This document shows, one piece after another, positions 52,749 through 61,341 of a stretch of 64,000 nt of DNA. The notes under the pieces are model-generated. The model saw nothing but the letters and a program-made list of their open reading frames with translations, was not told the DNA's origin and made no database searches. This stretch comes from Planctomycetota bacterium. Lineage in GTDB: Bacteria > Planctomycetota > UBA1135 > GCA-002686595. The stretch covers positions 1-64,000 of the forward strand of contig PKCK01000081.1 in NCBI GenBank assembly GCA_002862085.1, read 5' to 3'. The position numbers were made by a program, and so were the translations under genes. Every line of letters starts with the position of its first letter. Within the stretch, counting starts at the first letter, position 1.

Positions 52749-53709
52749 CAACGGCTCAGGTCGCCTGGCACGCCTCTTCGACCGCTTCGGCCCCTTCCTG
52801 GGGCTCCTCGTCGTCGCCGGCCTCTTCGCCGCCGTCGCCCCGTCGGGCTTCGCCTCGGTCTACAACGCGAAGACGATCCTGACGCAGTCGGTCATCGTCG
52901 GCGTCTGCGCCCTCGGCATGACCTTCGTGATCCGCTCCGGCGGCATCGACCTCTCGGTCGGCTCGGCGATCGCCTTCGCGTCGGTGGTGACGGCCCTGAC
53001 CATGAAGGCCACCAGCTCGGCGGCCGTCGCGACGCTCGCGGGCGTCGCGGCCGGCGCCGCCGTGGGCGCGATCAACGGCGGCCTGATCGCGGGGCTGGCC
53101 CTGCCCCCCTTCATCGTCACGCTCGGCACCCTGGGCGCGGCCCGCGGCGCGGCCAAGTGGATCGCCGGTGAGCAGAAGGTCGACGCGCCGAGCGGCTGGT
53201 TCGAGCAGGCCATGTCGAAGAGCTCGGACGCTCCCCTCGGCCTCGCCCCCGGCATCTGGCTGATGCTCCTGGGCGCCGTCGCGGCGGCCTTCGTCCTGCG
53301 TCGCACGGTCTTCGGCGTCTGGACCACCGCCATCGGCTCGAACGAGCGCGCGGCGCTGCTCTGCGGCGTCCCGGTGCGCCGGACGAAGGTCTGGATCTAC
53401 GTCCTCATGGGAGCGGCCGCCGGCCTCGCGGGCGTCCTCCAGTTCGGCCGGCTCACCGTCGGCGACCCCACGACCGCGACCGGCAAGGAGCTCGACGTGA
53501 TCGCCGCCGTCGTGATCGGCGGCGCCTCCCTCTCGGGCGGCTCGGGGACGATCCCGGGCACGCTCGTGGGCGCGCTGCTCATGGCGACCCTCGCGAACGG
53601 CTGCAACCTCAGCGGCGTCCCGAACTACGTGCAGGAGATCCTCATCGGCGGGATCATCGTCACCGCGGTGGCCCTCGACCGCCTGCGCAAGGGCGGGGCT
53701 CGTGGCTAG
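52741..53709 (+). CDS. Sugar ABC importer permease (RbsC-like)
   Basis: The 322-residue permease has about ten hydrophobic segments and the family signatures [17 protein letters not shown] near residue 60, [15 protein letters not shown], and [22 protein letters not shown] near the C-terminus. It forms the membrane channel, as a homodimer, of the ribose-type importer. It overlaps the ATPase gene by eight bases and ends the three-gene transport operon. The following MsrB gene starts 136 bases later. Confidence 0.94.
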   Translation: MDDNGSGRLARLFDRFGPFLGLLVVAGLFAAVAPSGFASVYNAKTILTQSVIVGVCALGMTFVIRSGGIDLSVGSAIAFASVVTALTMKATSSAAVATLAGVAAGAAVGAINGGLIAGLALPPFIVTLGTLGAARGAAKWIAGEQKVDAPSGWFEQAMSKSSDAPLGLAPGIWLMLLGAVAAAFVLRRTVFGVWTTAIGSNERAALLCGVPVRRTKVWIYVLMGAAAGLAGVLQFGRLTVGDPTTATGKELDVIAAVVIGGASLSGGSGTIPGTLVGALLMATLANGCNLSGVPNYVQEILIGGIIVTAVALDRLRKGGARG

Positions 53710-53845
53710 GGCCGCGACCCGGTGCCGCGACCAGCCCGTGCGTCGGCCCGGGCAGCGCCAGCGAACAACTTCACGGCCAGGAGACGTCTTCCCGTCCCGA
53801 AGAACACTCAAGCGCGTACGTACTGGCACCAGGATTCAGGCACCG

Positions 53846-54532
53846 ATGACGACCATGAAGACGATCCGAGCCGCTCTCCCCCTCCTCCTCCTCGCCGCTT
53901 GCAGCACGGCGGCGGAGACCGACGCCGGCGACCCCGCCGGCCCCGGCCTCGCCCGGGCCGTCAGCGACGCACCGGCACCCGGCGACGCACCGGCCGCGCC
54001 AGCGGACCTCGCTCCCGTCGAGGCGGCGGCGCCGGCCCCTGCCAGTGCCCCGATCGCCACCGCCGACGAAGAGCCCCCCACGACCCCGACCGCCCCCGAG
54101 ACCAAGGACCACGTCGCCATGCAGACCTCCAAGAACGTCGGCGCCTACAACGCCCTCAACAAGGACGAGAAGCGCATCATCCTGAAGAAGGGGACGGAGT
54201 GGCGCGGCACCGGCGCGCTCCTGAACAACAAGGCCGAGGGCACGTACATCTGCCGCCAGTGCAACGCGGCGCTGTACCGCTCGACCGACAAGTTCGAGAG
54301 CCACTGCGGCTGGCCGAGCTTCGACGACGAGATCGAGGGCGCGGTGCGCCGCGAGACGGACGCGGACGGTCGGCGCACCGAGATCCTCTGCATGAACTGC
54401 GGCGGCCACCTCGGTCACGTCTTCCTCGGCGAGCGCTTCACGGAGAAGAACACGCGGCACTGCGTGAACTCGGTGTCGATGGCCTTCGTCCCGGCGGACG
54501 AGGAGCTCCCGCCGCGGCTCGTGAAGGAGTGA
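53846..54532 (+). CDS. msrB: Peptide-methionine (R)-S-oxide reductase (MsrB) lipoprotein
   Basis: MsrB reduces methionine-R-sulfoxide in proteins. The 228-residue protein is probably anchored to a membrane: the signal ends LLLLAAC with lipobox Cys19, followed by a 70-residue Ala/Pro/Glu linker and then the MsrB domain (about 95-225). Zinc Cys pairs are 136/139 (CRQC) and 182/185 (CMNC); the catalytic Cys is 206 (RHCVNSVSM). Cys154 (SHCGWPSF) could be the resolving cysteine. The ATG at 53846 or 53855 may be used. It thus works outside the cytoplasm. Confidence 0.93.
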   Translation: MTTMKTIRAALPLLLLAACSTAAETDAGDPAGPGLARAVSDAPAPGDAPAAPADLAPVEAAAPAPASAPIATADEEPPTTPTAPETKDHVAMQTSKNVGAYNALNKDEKRIILKKGTEWRGTGALLNNKAEGTYICRQCNAALYRSTDKFESHCGWPSFDDEIEGAVRRETDADGRRTEILCMNCGGHLGHVFLGERFTEKNTRHCVNSVSMAFVPADEELPPRLVKE

Positions 54533-54562
54533 GCTCACGGGCCACGCCCCCGCGCTTCACCT

Positions 54563-54606
54563 CGGGGCCCGTTGCCGGCGAACGCCGGCAACGGGCCCCG
54601 TTCGTT
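54563..54606 (+). terminator. Strong terminator after msrB
   Basis: A perfect 17-base-pair stem (arms 54563-54579 and 54584-54600) with loop GAAC, then TTCGTT. It lies between convergent genes and can stop transcription from both sides. Confidence 0.85.
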
Positions 54607-55985
54607 CACGAGGCGGCTTCCCGCACCGCCGCGAGGGTCCGCGCGACGTCGTCCTCGGACGTACGGAAGTTCACGACGCTGACCCGGATGGCGCGCACAC
54701 CCCTCCAGACCGTCCCGCTGAAGTACGCCTCCCCGCTCGCGTTGATCCGCTCCATCAGCTCGTGGGTGCGCCGGTCGAGGTCCCCCTCGCCGGCGGCGCG
54801 GAACACGAACTGGTTCATGACCGGCTCGACGAGCACCTCGACGCCCTCGATCTCCCCCAGCCCGCGAGCGAGCGCGGCGGCTCGCTCGCAGCTGCGATCG
54901 AGCATCGCCGCGACGCCCTCGCGGCCGAGCTCGCGCAGGGCCGCGTAGAGGGGGACCGCGCGGGCGCGCCGCGACCACTCGGTGTTCCAGTCGATCTGGT
55001 CTCGGACCTCCTCGGACGAGGCCACGTAGGCCCCGCCGCCGGTCATGGCTGCCCGGTGCGCCGCTCGATCCCGCACGAACGCCAGCCCGCAGTCGAAGGG
55101 GACGTTGAGCCACTTGTGGGCGTCGCTCGCCCAGCTGTCCGCGCCGTCCACCCCTTCGAGCAGATGGGCGCAGGAGCGGCCCGCCCTCGCGATCAGCCCG
55201 AAGGCTCCGTCCACGTGGACCCACGCGCCGCGCTCCTTCGCGATCGGGACGAGCCGCTCGAAGTCGTCGCAGGCGCCCGTGTTGATCTCCCCGGCCGCGA
55301 GCACGACGACCGCCGGGCCGCCGCGGTCGAGGGCGGCGCGGAGAGCGGCCGCGTCGAGCCGCCCGTGATCGTCCCCGTCGACGACCTCGATCGCGCGCCG
55401 GCCGAGCCCGAGCAGGCGCACCGCGCGGTCGACGGAGCCGTGACGCGCCGCGCTCGTGAGCACGCGCAGCCGCGGCGCGCCCGCGAGCCCGTCCTCCTCC
55501 ACGTCCCAGTCCTCCCCCGAGAGGAGTGCCCCTCGCGCCGCGGCCAGGCAGGTCGCGTGGGCCATCTGACAGCCGGTCGTGAGCGCGAAGGAGGCGTCCC
55601 GCGGCAGGTCGAGGAGCTCGAGGAGCCAGCCCCCGACGACCTCCTCGACCGCCGCGGCGAAGGGACTCGTGACGGCCAGCGCAGCGTTCTGATCCCAGGC
55701 CGACACCAGCCAGTCCGCGGCGACCGAGGACTCGACCGCGCCGCCGATGACCCAGGCGAAGAAGCGACCGGTCCCGGAGCCCATCAGCCCGCCCTCCGCC
55801 GCCCGCGCGAGCTCGTCCACGACCGCGGCCGCGTCGGTGCCCCGCTCCGGCAGCGCGCGCCCGAGACGCTCGATGAGCGCGGCGCCCCCCACCGTCGGCG
55901 CGACGCCGCGAAGGTCCATGCCCGCGAGGTGGCGCTGGGCGTGCGCGGCCGCCCTTCGCAGGGCCTCCGATCCGTCGTTGGTCAT
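54606..55985 (-). CDS. PLP-dependent group II decarboxylase-like aminoacyl enzyme
   Basis: The 459-residue protein belongs to the PLP-dependent decarboxylase family related to aromatic L-amino acid and glutamate decarboxylases. The PLP lysine is in SDAHKWLNVPFDCG. The upstream acidic Asp of the cofactor site is in HVDGAFGLIA, and the N-terminal PTVGGAALIERLG and GRFFAWVIGG segments fit. The substrate is uncertain. The ATG at 55985 is used. It lies 68 bases downstream of the DEAD-box gene. Confidence 0.88.
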   Translation of the reverse strand: MTNDGSEALRRAAAHAQRHLAGMDLRGVAPTVGGAALIERLGRALPERGTDAAAVVDELARAAEGGLMGSGTGRFFAWVIGGAVESSVAADWLVSAWDQNAALAVTSPFAAAVEEVVGGWLLELLDLPRDASFALTTGCQMAHATCLAAARGALLSGEDWDVEEDGLAGAPRLRVLTSAARHGSVDRAVRLLGLGRRAIEVVDGDDHGRLDAAALRAALDRGGPAVVVLAAGEINTGACDDFERLVPIAKERGAWVHVDGAFGLIARAGRSCAHLLEGVDGADSWASDAHKWLNVPFDCGLAFVRDRAAHRAAMTGGGAYVASSEEVRDQIDWNTEWSRRARAVPLYAALRELGREGVAAMLDRSCERAAALARGLGEIEGVEVLVEPVMNQFVFRAAGEGDLDRRTHELMERINASGEAYFSGTVWRGVRAIRVSVVNFRTSEDDVARTLAAVREAAS

Positions 55986-56053
55986 CGTCTTCGGTCTCGC
56001 CGCCCGGTCGGCGGCCGTCAGGGAGGGGCGCGCGCCGCGCGCCTCGGAGGACG

Positions 56054-57286
56054 TCAACGCCGGCGGCGGCGGCCGCCGCGGCGGGGCGCGCGTCCGCCGC
56101 TGAGCTCCTCGACGTCGAGCGCGGCGAAGCCGGGGATCTCGATGCGCTGGATCCGCTCGCCGATGCGGTGCTCGATGGCGCGCAGCTCCGGCAGGTCGCC
56201 GGGCGCGACGAAGGTGAACGCCACGCCGGCGCGCTCCGCGCGGCCCGTGCGCCCGATGCGGTGGACGTAGGTGTCCGGGTCGGTCGGCACGTCGTAGTTG
56301 AGCACGCGCCCCACGCCCTCCACGTCGAGGCCCCGGGAGGCGAGGTCGGTGGCGACGAGCACCGCCGCCTCGCCGCTTCGGAAGCGATCGAGCGCGCGCG
56401 TCCGCGCCCCCTGCTTCTTGTCGCCGTGGAGCAGCTCGACCTCGAGCCCGCGCTTCTGCAGGCCGTACGAGACCGACTTGGCGCGCTGCTTGGTCCGCAC
56501 GAAGACGAGGACGCTCTGGCCCTCGGCCTCGTCGAGCAGCGCGCGCAGGAGCTTGGGCTTCGCTGACTCGCGGACGGTGACCACGACGTGATCGATGGTC
56601 TCGGCGGGCATCGTGTGACCGAGGTCGATGATCTCCGGTTCCCGGAGCCGGCGCTGCGCGAGAGCCTGGACGCTCTCGGGCATCGTCGCCGAGAACATCA
56701 TCGTCTGGCGCTCCGCCGGGAGCCGATCGAGGACGCGCTGGACGTCGGGCAGGAACCCCATGTCGACCATGCGGTCCGCCTCGTCGAGGACGAGCGTCTC
56801 CACGTCGTCCAGGGAGAGCGCGCCCGATCGAAGGTGGTCGAGGAGGCGTCCGACCGTCGCGACCACGACGTCGGCGCCCGCAGCGAGGCGCGCCTCCTGG
56901 GCCGCTGACTTCACGCCGCCGATCAAGAGCGTCACGCGCGGAGCCAGCGCGCTGCCGAGACGCTCGCACTCGGCGGCGATCTGGGTCGCGAGTTCGCGCG
57001 TCGGAGCGAGGACGAGGGCCACCGGTGCGGGCCCGGGCTCGCGGCGCCCGACCGCCTCGAGGAGCGGGAGGGCGAAGGCGGCCGTCTTGCCCGTCCCCGT
57101 GCGCGCCAGCCCCAGCACGTCGCGGCCGGCGAGAGCGGCGGGGAGCGCGCGGGCCTGGATGGGCCGCGGCGCGGCGAAACCAGCCGCGCGGACGCCTGCG
57201 AGGACGGGCGCGGAGAGGCCCAGGGCCTCGAAGCCCTGCTCCGCGGGCCCTCCGGCCCCGGCGACGTCTCGCGCGTGTTCGCTCAT
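56054..57286 (-). CDS. DEAD-box RNA helicase (RhlE-like)
   Basis: The 410-residue protein has all DEAD-box motifs in order: Q motif region (PIQARALP), Walker A ARTGTGKTAAF, PTRELA, GG, DEAD (LDEADRM), SAT, VFVRTK, TDLASRGLDVEGV and HRIGRTGRAERAG. The tail is short and basic (RAPRRGGRRRRR), as in RhlE. It remodels RNA in the cytoplasm. It is divergent from the SEC-C gene with 95 bases between. Confidence 0.95.
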   Translation of the reverse strand: MSEHARDVAGAGGPAEQGFEALGLSAPVLAGVRAAGFAAPRPIQARALPAALAGRDVLGLARTGTGKTAAFALPLLEAVGRREPGPAPVALVLAPTRELATQIAAECERLGSALAPRVTLLIGGVKSAAQEARLAAGADVVVATVGRLLDHLRSGALSLDDVETLVLDEADRMVDMGFLPDVQRVLDRLPAERQTMMFSATMPESVQALAQRRLREPEIIDLGHTMPAETIDHVVVTVRESAKPKLLRALLDEAEGQSVLVFVRTKQRAKSVSYGLQKRGLEVELLHGDKKQGARTRALDRFRSGEAAVLVATDLASRGLDVEGVGRVLNYDVPTDPDTYVHRIGRTGRAERAGVAFTFVAPGDLPELRAIEHRIGERIQRIEIPGFAALDVEELSGGRAPRRGGRRRRR

Positions 57287-57381
57287 CGGCGCGTGACGAT
57301 GCCCGCCAGGCGGCCCTGCGGAAAGGGGGAAGCGCCGAAGAGCGCGCCGCCCGGGCCCTCGGGGCGCGCTACCCTCCCCCC

Positions 57382-57870
57382 ATGGCTCCGTCCAAACAGG
57401 TCACCCTGGCCCTCGCGGCCTTCATGGACAGCCCCGAGCGGGCCGCCCTGGATCGACCCGGTGAGGACGTCCGCGAGATCGTCAGCCGCTTCCTGGGCGT
57501 GTGCTACGACGATCTCGGGATCGAGCCGAAGCGGCTCGACGGGCACCACGTCGAAGCGGCCCTGACGCAGCTCCTGCCAGGTCGTTTCAAGCGCGGCGAG
57601 GAGCTCGCGGAGGTGGCTCCGGACGTTTTGCGAGCATTCCTCGCACACGTGGAGGCCACGGAGGTCGTGGCGAACTCCTTCGAGGTGCGCAACGGCTTCG
57701 AGACGGGCGTCGACGACTTCCTGCGCACGGTCCGCGAGGGCAGCGCACCCCAGGGGCACGGACGGCGTGCCCCGCAGGACACCTTCCAGCACAAGGCGAA
57801 CAAGACCGGCCGCAACGACCCGTGCATCTGCGGGAGCGGCAAGAAGTTCAAGAAGTGCTGCGGCAAGTGA
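57382..57870 (+). CDS. Small protein with C-terminal SEC-C zinc motif
   Basis: The 162-residue protein has an alpha-helical N-terminal region of unknown kind and a C-terminal SEC-C motif (GRNDPCICGSGKKFKKCCGK) that binds zinc, as at the SecA tail. It is not SecA. Such standalone SEC-C proteins may bind proteins or the ribosome/SecB; function here is unknown. Its stop codon overlaps the start of the KdsB-like gene by one base (TGATG), so the two are coupled. Confidence 0.85.
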   Translation: MAPSKQVTLALAAFMDSPERAALDRPGEDVREIVSRFLGVCYDDLGIEPKRLDGHHVEAALTQLLPGRFKRGEELAEVAPDVLRAFLAHVEATEVVANSFEVRNGFETGVDDFLRTVREGSAPQGHGRRAPQDTFQHKANKTGRNDPCICGSGKKFKKCCGK

Positions 57871-58673
57871 TGAGCAACGACGGAAAGACAGTCTGCGTGA
57901 TCCCGTCGCGATACGGATCGACGCGCTTCCCCGGGAAGCCCCTCGCCGACGTGGCCGGGCGCTCACTGGTTCAGCGCGTCTTCGAGATCGGTCGCGCGGC
58001 GCAGGGCGTCGACGAGGTGATCGTCGCGACCGACGACGCGCGCATCGCCGAGCACGTGGAGGGCTTCGGGGGCCGCGTGGCCATGACCGATCCCGCCTGC
58101 CGCAACGGCACGGAGCGCGTGCACGCCGCGGTCCAGGCCCTGGATGTGGCGCCCGCGCGCGTGATCAACCTCCAGGGCGACGCTGCGCTCACGCCGCCCT
58201 GGGTGCTCGAGGCGGTCGTCGAGGAGATGAAGGCTCACCCCGAGCTGCCGATCGTCACGCCCGCAGCGCGCCTCGACGAGGGCTCCCTCGCGCTCCTGCG
58301 GGAGGCCAAGGCCGCCGGCGAGGTGGGCGGCACCTCGGTGGTCTTCGACGCGAACGGGGACGCGCTCTACTTCTCGAAGGCCCTGATCCCCTTCGTGCGC
58401 GACGCGCAGGGCGGCGCGCCGACCTTCCGGCACATCGGACTCTACGGCTACTCGACGGCTGGGCTCGCGAGGTTCATGGACCTGCCGCCGAGCCCTCTGG
58501 AGCTGACCGAGGGGCTCGAGCAGCTCCGCGCCCTCGAGAACGGCATGGGGATCCGCGTCGTCGAGGTCGACTACCGCGGCCGGCGCCACCTGGCGATCGA
58601 CAGCCCGGAGGACCTGAGGCGCGTCGAGGCGCTGCTCGCCGAGGACGGAGAGCTCACGGAGCCGATCCGATGA
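57870..58673 (+). CDS. 3-deoxy-manno-octulosonate cytidylyltransferase-like protein (KdsB family)
   Basis: The 267-residue protein activates a Kdo-type sugar with CTP. N-terminal IPSRYGSTRFPGKPL, SPLELTEGLEQLRALENG and the IDSPEDLRRVE ending match KdsB. Some canonical residues differ: the usual HxSGTDR is CRNGTER (77-83), QGDEPL is QGDAAL (102-107), and the HIGIYxYR Arg is Ser. A divergent subfamily or a different 3-deoxy sugar (for example 8-amino-Kdo) is possible. The ATG overlaps the SEC-C gene stop and the gene end overlaps the phosphatase gene start by four bases. Confidence 0.85.
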   Translation: MSNDGKTVCVIPSRYGSTRFPGKPLADVAGRSLVQRVFEIGRAAQGVDEVIVATDDARIAEHVEGFGGRVAMTDPACRNGTERVHAAVQALDVAPARVINLQGDAALTPPWVLEAVVEEMKAHPELPIVTPAARLDEGSLALLREAKAAGEVGGTSVVFDANGDALYFSKALIPFVRDAQGGAPTFRHIGLYGYSTAGLARFMDLPPSPLELTEGLEQLRALENGMGIRVVEVDYRGRRHLAIDSPEDLRRVEALLAEDGELTEPIR

Positions 58674-59332
58674 GCGGCGCGCGCATCGAGCTCCTCCTCG
58701 TCCGCCACGGCAACACCTTCGGCCCCGGCGATCGGGTCTCGTGGGTCGGGCGCGGCGAGGACCTGCCGCTGGTCGAGAGCGGCCGCGCGCAGGCCAGCGC
58801 CCTGGGCGCGACCCTGAAGGCCGCCGGCTGGTCCCCCACGGCCGCGGTCTCGGGCGCCCTCGCCCGGCAGACCGAGCACCTCTCCATCGCCACCGGCGGG
58901 ATCCCTGCCCCGCGAGTGGACGAACGCCTCGACGAGGTGGACTACGGGGCGTGGGGCGGACTGACGACCGCCGAGATCGAGGAGCGCTTCGGCGCCGAGA
59001 GCGTCGCGGCGTGGAACGAGCGCAGCGAGATCCCCACGGACGCGGGGTGGCCCGAGGATCGCCGCGACCTGGAGGCGCGCGCGTCGGCGTTCGCCGCGGA
59101 CGTGGCCTCCGGAGCCCTCGGAGAGCGGGTGCTGGCCTGCTCGAGCAACGGGCTCCTGCGCTGGTTCCTCGGGCTGATGGACGGAGCCCTCGAGCGCGCC
59201 ATCGCGGAGGGAGGCTTCAAGGTCCGCACGGGCCACTACGGAGTGCTCCTCTTCGAACCCGGGCGAGACAGCTGGCGCCTCGCCGCGTGGAACCTCCCAC
59301 CCTCCGAGGCCCTCTCCGCGGCCTTGCAGTAG
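58670..59332 (+). CDS. Histidine phosphatase family protein
   Basis: The 220-residue protein begins with the RHG motif LLLVRHGNTF (catalytic His), and carries YGAWGGLTTAEI and RTGHYGVLLF (second His). The family includes phosphoglycerate mutases and various sugar phosphatases. It overlaps the KdsB-like gene by ATGA, so a role in the same sugar pathway is attractive, but the usual Kdo-8-phosphate phosphatase belongs to the HAD superfamily. The substrate is unknown. Confidence 0.88.
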   Translation: MSGARIELLLVRHGNTFGPGDRVSWVGRGEDLPLVESGRAQASALGATLKAAGWSPTAAVSGALARQTEHLSIATGGIPAPRVDERLDEVDYGAWGGLTTAEIEERFGAESVAAWNERSEIPTDAGWPEDRRDLEARASAFAADVASGALGERVLACSSNGLLRWFLGLMDGALERAIAEGGFKVRTGHYGVLLFEPGRDSWRLAAWNLPPSEALSAALQ

Positions 59333-59341
59333 CCTCTCACC

Positions 59342-60154
59342 ATGCCCGTCCGCGCCCTCATCACGCTCCTCCTCGCCGCCGCGGTCTCGCCGGCGCCCGC
59401 GGCCGCGCCCGTCCCGCGTCCGGTCGCGGACGAGACCGAGGCCGAGGCTGCGGCGCGGGCCGCCCTCGAGGCGCGGGCGAAGGAAGCCGTGAAGGCCCTG
59501 TCGACGGGGCTCCGCGCCGAGGATCCGAACGAGCGCCGCGCCGTCCTCACCGACGCCTCGGAGGTCGTGCATCCGAAGGTCGTGAAGGCGATGGCCCGGG
59601 CGCTCGACGATCGTGACGCGGGCGTCTCGACGCACACGGTCGTGCTGCTGGGGCTCATGGACCTCCCCGAGTCCGTCTCGGCCCTCCGCAAGTACGCGCG
59701 GCGCGCGAAGAGAGCCCTCTCCCTGGACCCCGGGCGCCACGTGGCCGTGCTGCGCTCCATCGGGCTGCACGAGGACCAGGACCAGGTCCGCTGGCTCCTC
59801 GACGGGGTCTTCGTCGAGAAGGAGCGCAGCGTGCGCCGCGCGCGGATCTTCTCGGCGGCGCGAACCCGCACGGTCGAGACCCTGGAGGCGATCTTCGACG
59901 CCCTGGGGAAACAGGATCTCCGCCGGACCGACGCGTCGCGCGAGGACCTGCGAACGGCCCTCGTCCACCTGACCGGAACGGACCAGGGCGAGAGCATGCG
60001 CTCGTGGCTCCGGTGGTGGCGCGAGAACCGCAAGGGGTTCGAGCTGCCGGAGAAGGCCCCCACCCTCTCGGGGCAGATGCTCGAGGCGTGGAGCAGGTTC
60101 TGGGGCGAGGACCGCGAGCGGCCCCGCCAGCGGCGCCGCGGCGACCGGGGCTGA
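59342..60154 (+). CDS. Secreted helical (HEAT-like) protein
   Basis: A 270-residue protein with a signal peptide (VRALITLLLAAAVSPAPAAA) and an all-helical mature part resembling HEAT repeats (VVKAMARALDDRDAGVSTHT, then VVLLGLMDLPESVSALRKYA). The basic tail ends RRRGDRG. It follows the phosphatase gene by nine bases and probably is in its operon. No enzymatic motif. A binding or scaffold role is inferred. Confidence 0.8.
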   Translation: MPVRALITLLLAAAVSPAPAAAPVPRPVADETEAEAAARAALEARAKEAVKALSTGLRAEDPNERRAVLTDASEVVHPKVVKAMARALDDRDAGVSTHTVVLLGLMDLPESVSALRKYARRAKRALSLDPGRHVAVLRSIGLHEDQDQVRWLLDGVFVEKERSVRRARIFSAARTRTVETLEAIFDALGKQDLRRTDASREDLRTALVHLTGTDQGESMRSWLRWWRENRKGFELPEKAPTLSGQMLEAWSRFWGEDRERPRQRRRGDRG

Positions 60155-60248
60155 GCGCGCCGCGCATCCATCCGAACGGGCCGGTCGGCGACCCCCGGGC
60201 CCGGGGAAGGATCGCGCTCGACCTCCGTCACCTCCGCGCGCCTCCCGC

Positions 60249-61136
60249 GTGTCGGATCTCGTGGACGACGAGACGGAGAGGAACGGGGACACGACCAGGA
60301 TCCCGCGGGGTTCGGCGAGCTGGCCGGAGGGCTTCACCTCCCTCGAGCTGGAGCCGCAGTCGCTGTGGGCGAGGGGCCGGGTGGAGCTGCTGCGGCCGCG
60401 GCCACGGATCGCCGTCGTCGGGAGCCGCGCCCCGACCCACTACGGTGAGACCCAGGCGCGCCGCTTCGGGTACGAGCTCGCCGCGCGCGGCATCACCGTC
60501 GTCAGCGGTCTCGCGCGAGGCGTCGACGCCGCTGCACACGAGGGCGCGCTCGCCGCGGGAGGACCGACGATCGCGGTCCTCGGCTCGGGCGTCGACCGCC
60601 CCTGGCCCGAGGGTCCGCTCGCCGCCTGCATGGGGGTCCAGGGGTTGCTCCTCTCCGAGTTCGAGCCCGGGACCCGCCCGCGTCGACACCACTTCCCGCT
60701 GCGGAACCGGCTGATCGCGGCGCTCGCCGACGCGGTGCTCGTGATCGAGGCAGCTGAGTCCTCGGGATCCCTGATCACCGCGCGCTGGGCCGCGGATCAG
60801 GGTCAGGACGTCTTCGCTCTCCCCGGCCGGGTCGATCACCCCATGGCGCTCGGGATCCTCCGGGTGATCCGGGAGGGGGCGACCCCCGTCGGCGGTCCCG
60901 GCATGCTCGTGGAGGACGTCTACGGGCCGGGCGCGGACCCTGCCGAGACGTGTGCGGACTCCCTCCCCGACGAGGAGCGCGCACTGCTGGTGGCTCTGCG
61001 CGGCGAGACCCTCGGCGCGGCGGAGCTCGCGGACAGGCTCGGGCTCGGGGTGGGCGAGGTCCTCGCGGAGCTCACGACCCTCGAGCTCGACGGGCGCGTG
61101 GTGCGACGTCCGGGGGGCCTCTACGGGCTGCCCTGA
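60249..61136 (+). CDS. dprA: DNA processing protein DprA/Smf
   Basis: DprA binds incoming single-stranded DNA and loads RecA during transformation. The 295-residue protein has the Rossmann core: AVVGSRAPTHYG, SGLARGVDAAAHEGAL, VLGSGVDRPWP, RRHHFPLRNRLIAALADAVLVIEA and SGSLITARWAADQGQDVFALPG. The last 60 residues form a winged helix (AAELADRLGLGVGEVLAELT). The N-terminal SAM domain is missing. It begins at GTG 60249, 94 bases after the HEAT-like gene. It suggests natural competence or phage-defence-related DNA handling. Confidence 0.93.
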   Translation: MSDLVDDETERNGDTTRIPRGSASWPEGFTSLELEPQSLWARGRVELLRPRPRIAVVGSRAPTHYGETQARRFGYELAARGITVVSGLARGVDAAAHEGALAAGGPTIAVLGSGVDRPWPEGPLAACMGVQGLLLSEFEPGTRPRRHHFPLRNRLIAALADAVLVIEAAESSGSLITARWAADQGQDVFALPGRVDHPMALGILRVIREGATPVGGPGMLVEDVYGPGADPAETCADSLPDEERALLVALRGETLGAAELADRLGLGVGEVLAELTTLELDGRVVRRPGGLYGLP

Positions 61137-61140
61137 AGGC

Positions 61141-61341
61141 TCAGCTCACCGAGGCGAAGGTGTGCTCGGCGACGAGCATGACCGCGACGACCACGGCCGA
61201 GATCACCACGAACGTCGCGTACCGTCTCGGGAACAGACGAAGGGCGCGCGCGTCGTCCGCCTCGGTGAACATGCAGCTCACGGCGACGACGACCGCGGTG
61301 ACGAGCAGGAACAGCCCGATGTGGAGTCCGAGATCGTTCAT
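61141..61341 (-). CDS. Small two-helix membrane protein
   Basis: A 66-residue protein with two membrane helices (about 8-24 and 42-61) and a basic loop between (ARALRLFPRRY). Its ATG at 61341 overlaps the upstream gene's TGA as ATGA, so it is co-translated with the membrane protein there. No family is recognised. The tight coupling and hydrophobicity support a real gene. Confidence 0.72.
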   Translation of the reverse strand: MNDLGLHIGLFLLVTAVVVAVSCMFTEADDARALRLFPRRYATFVVISAVVVAVMLVAEHTFASVS

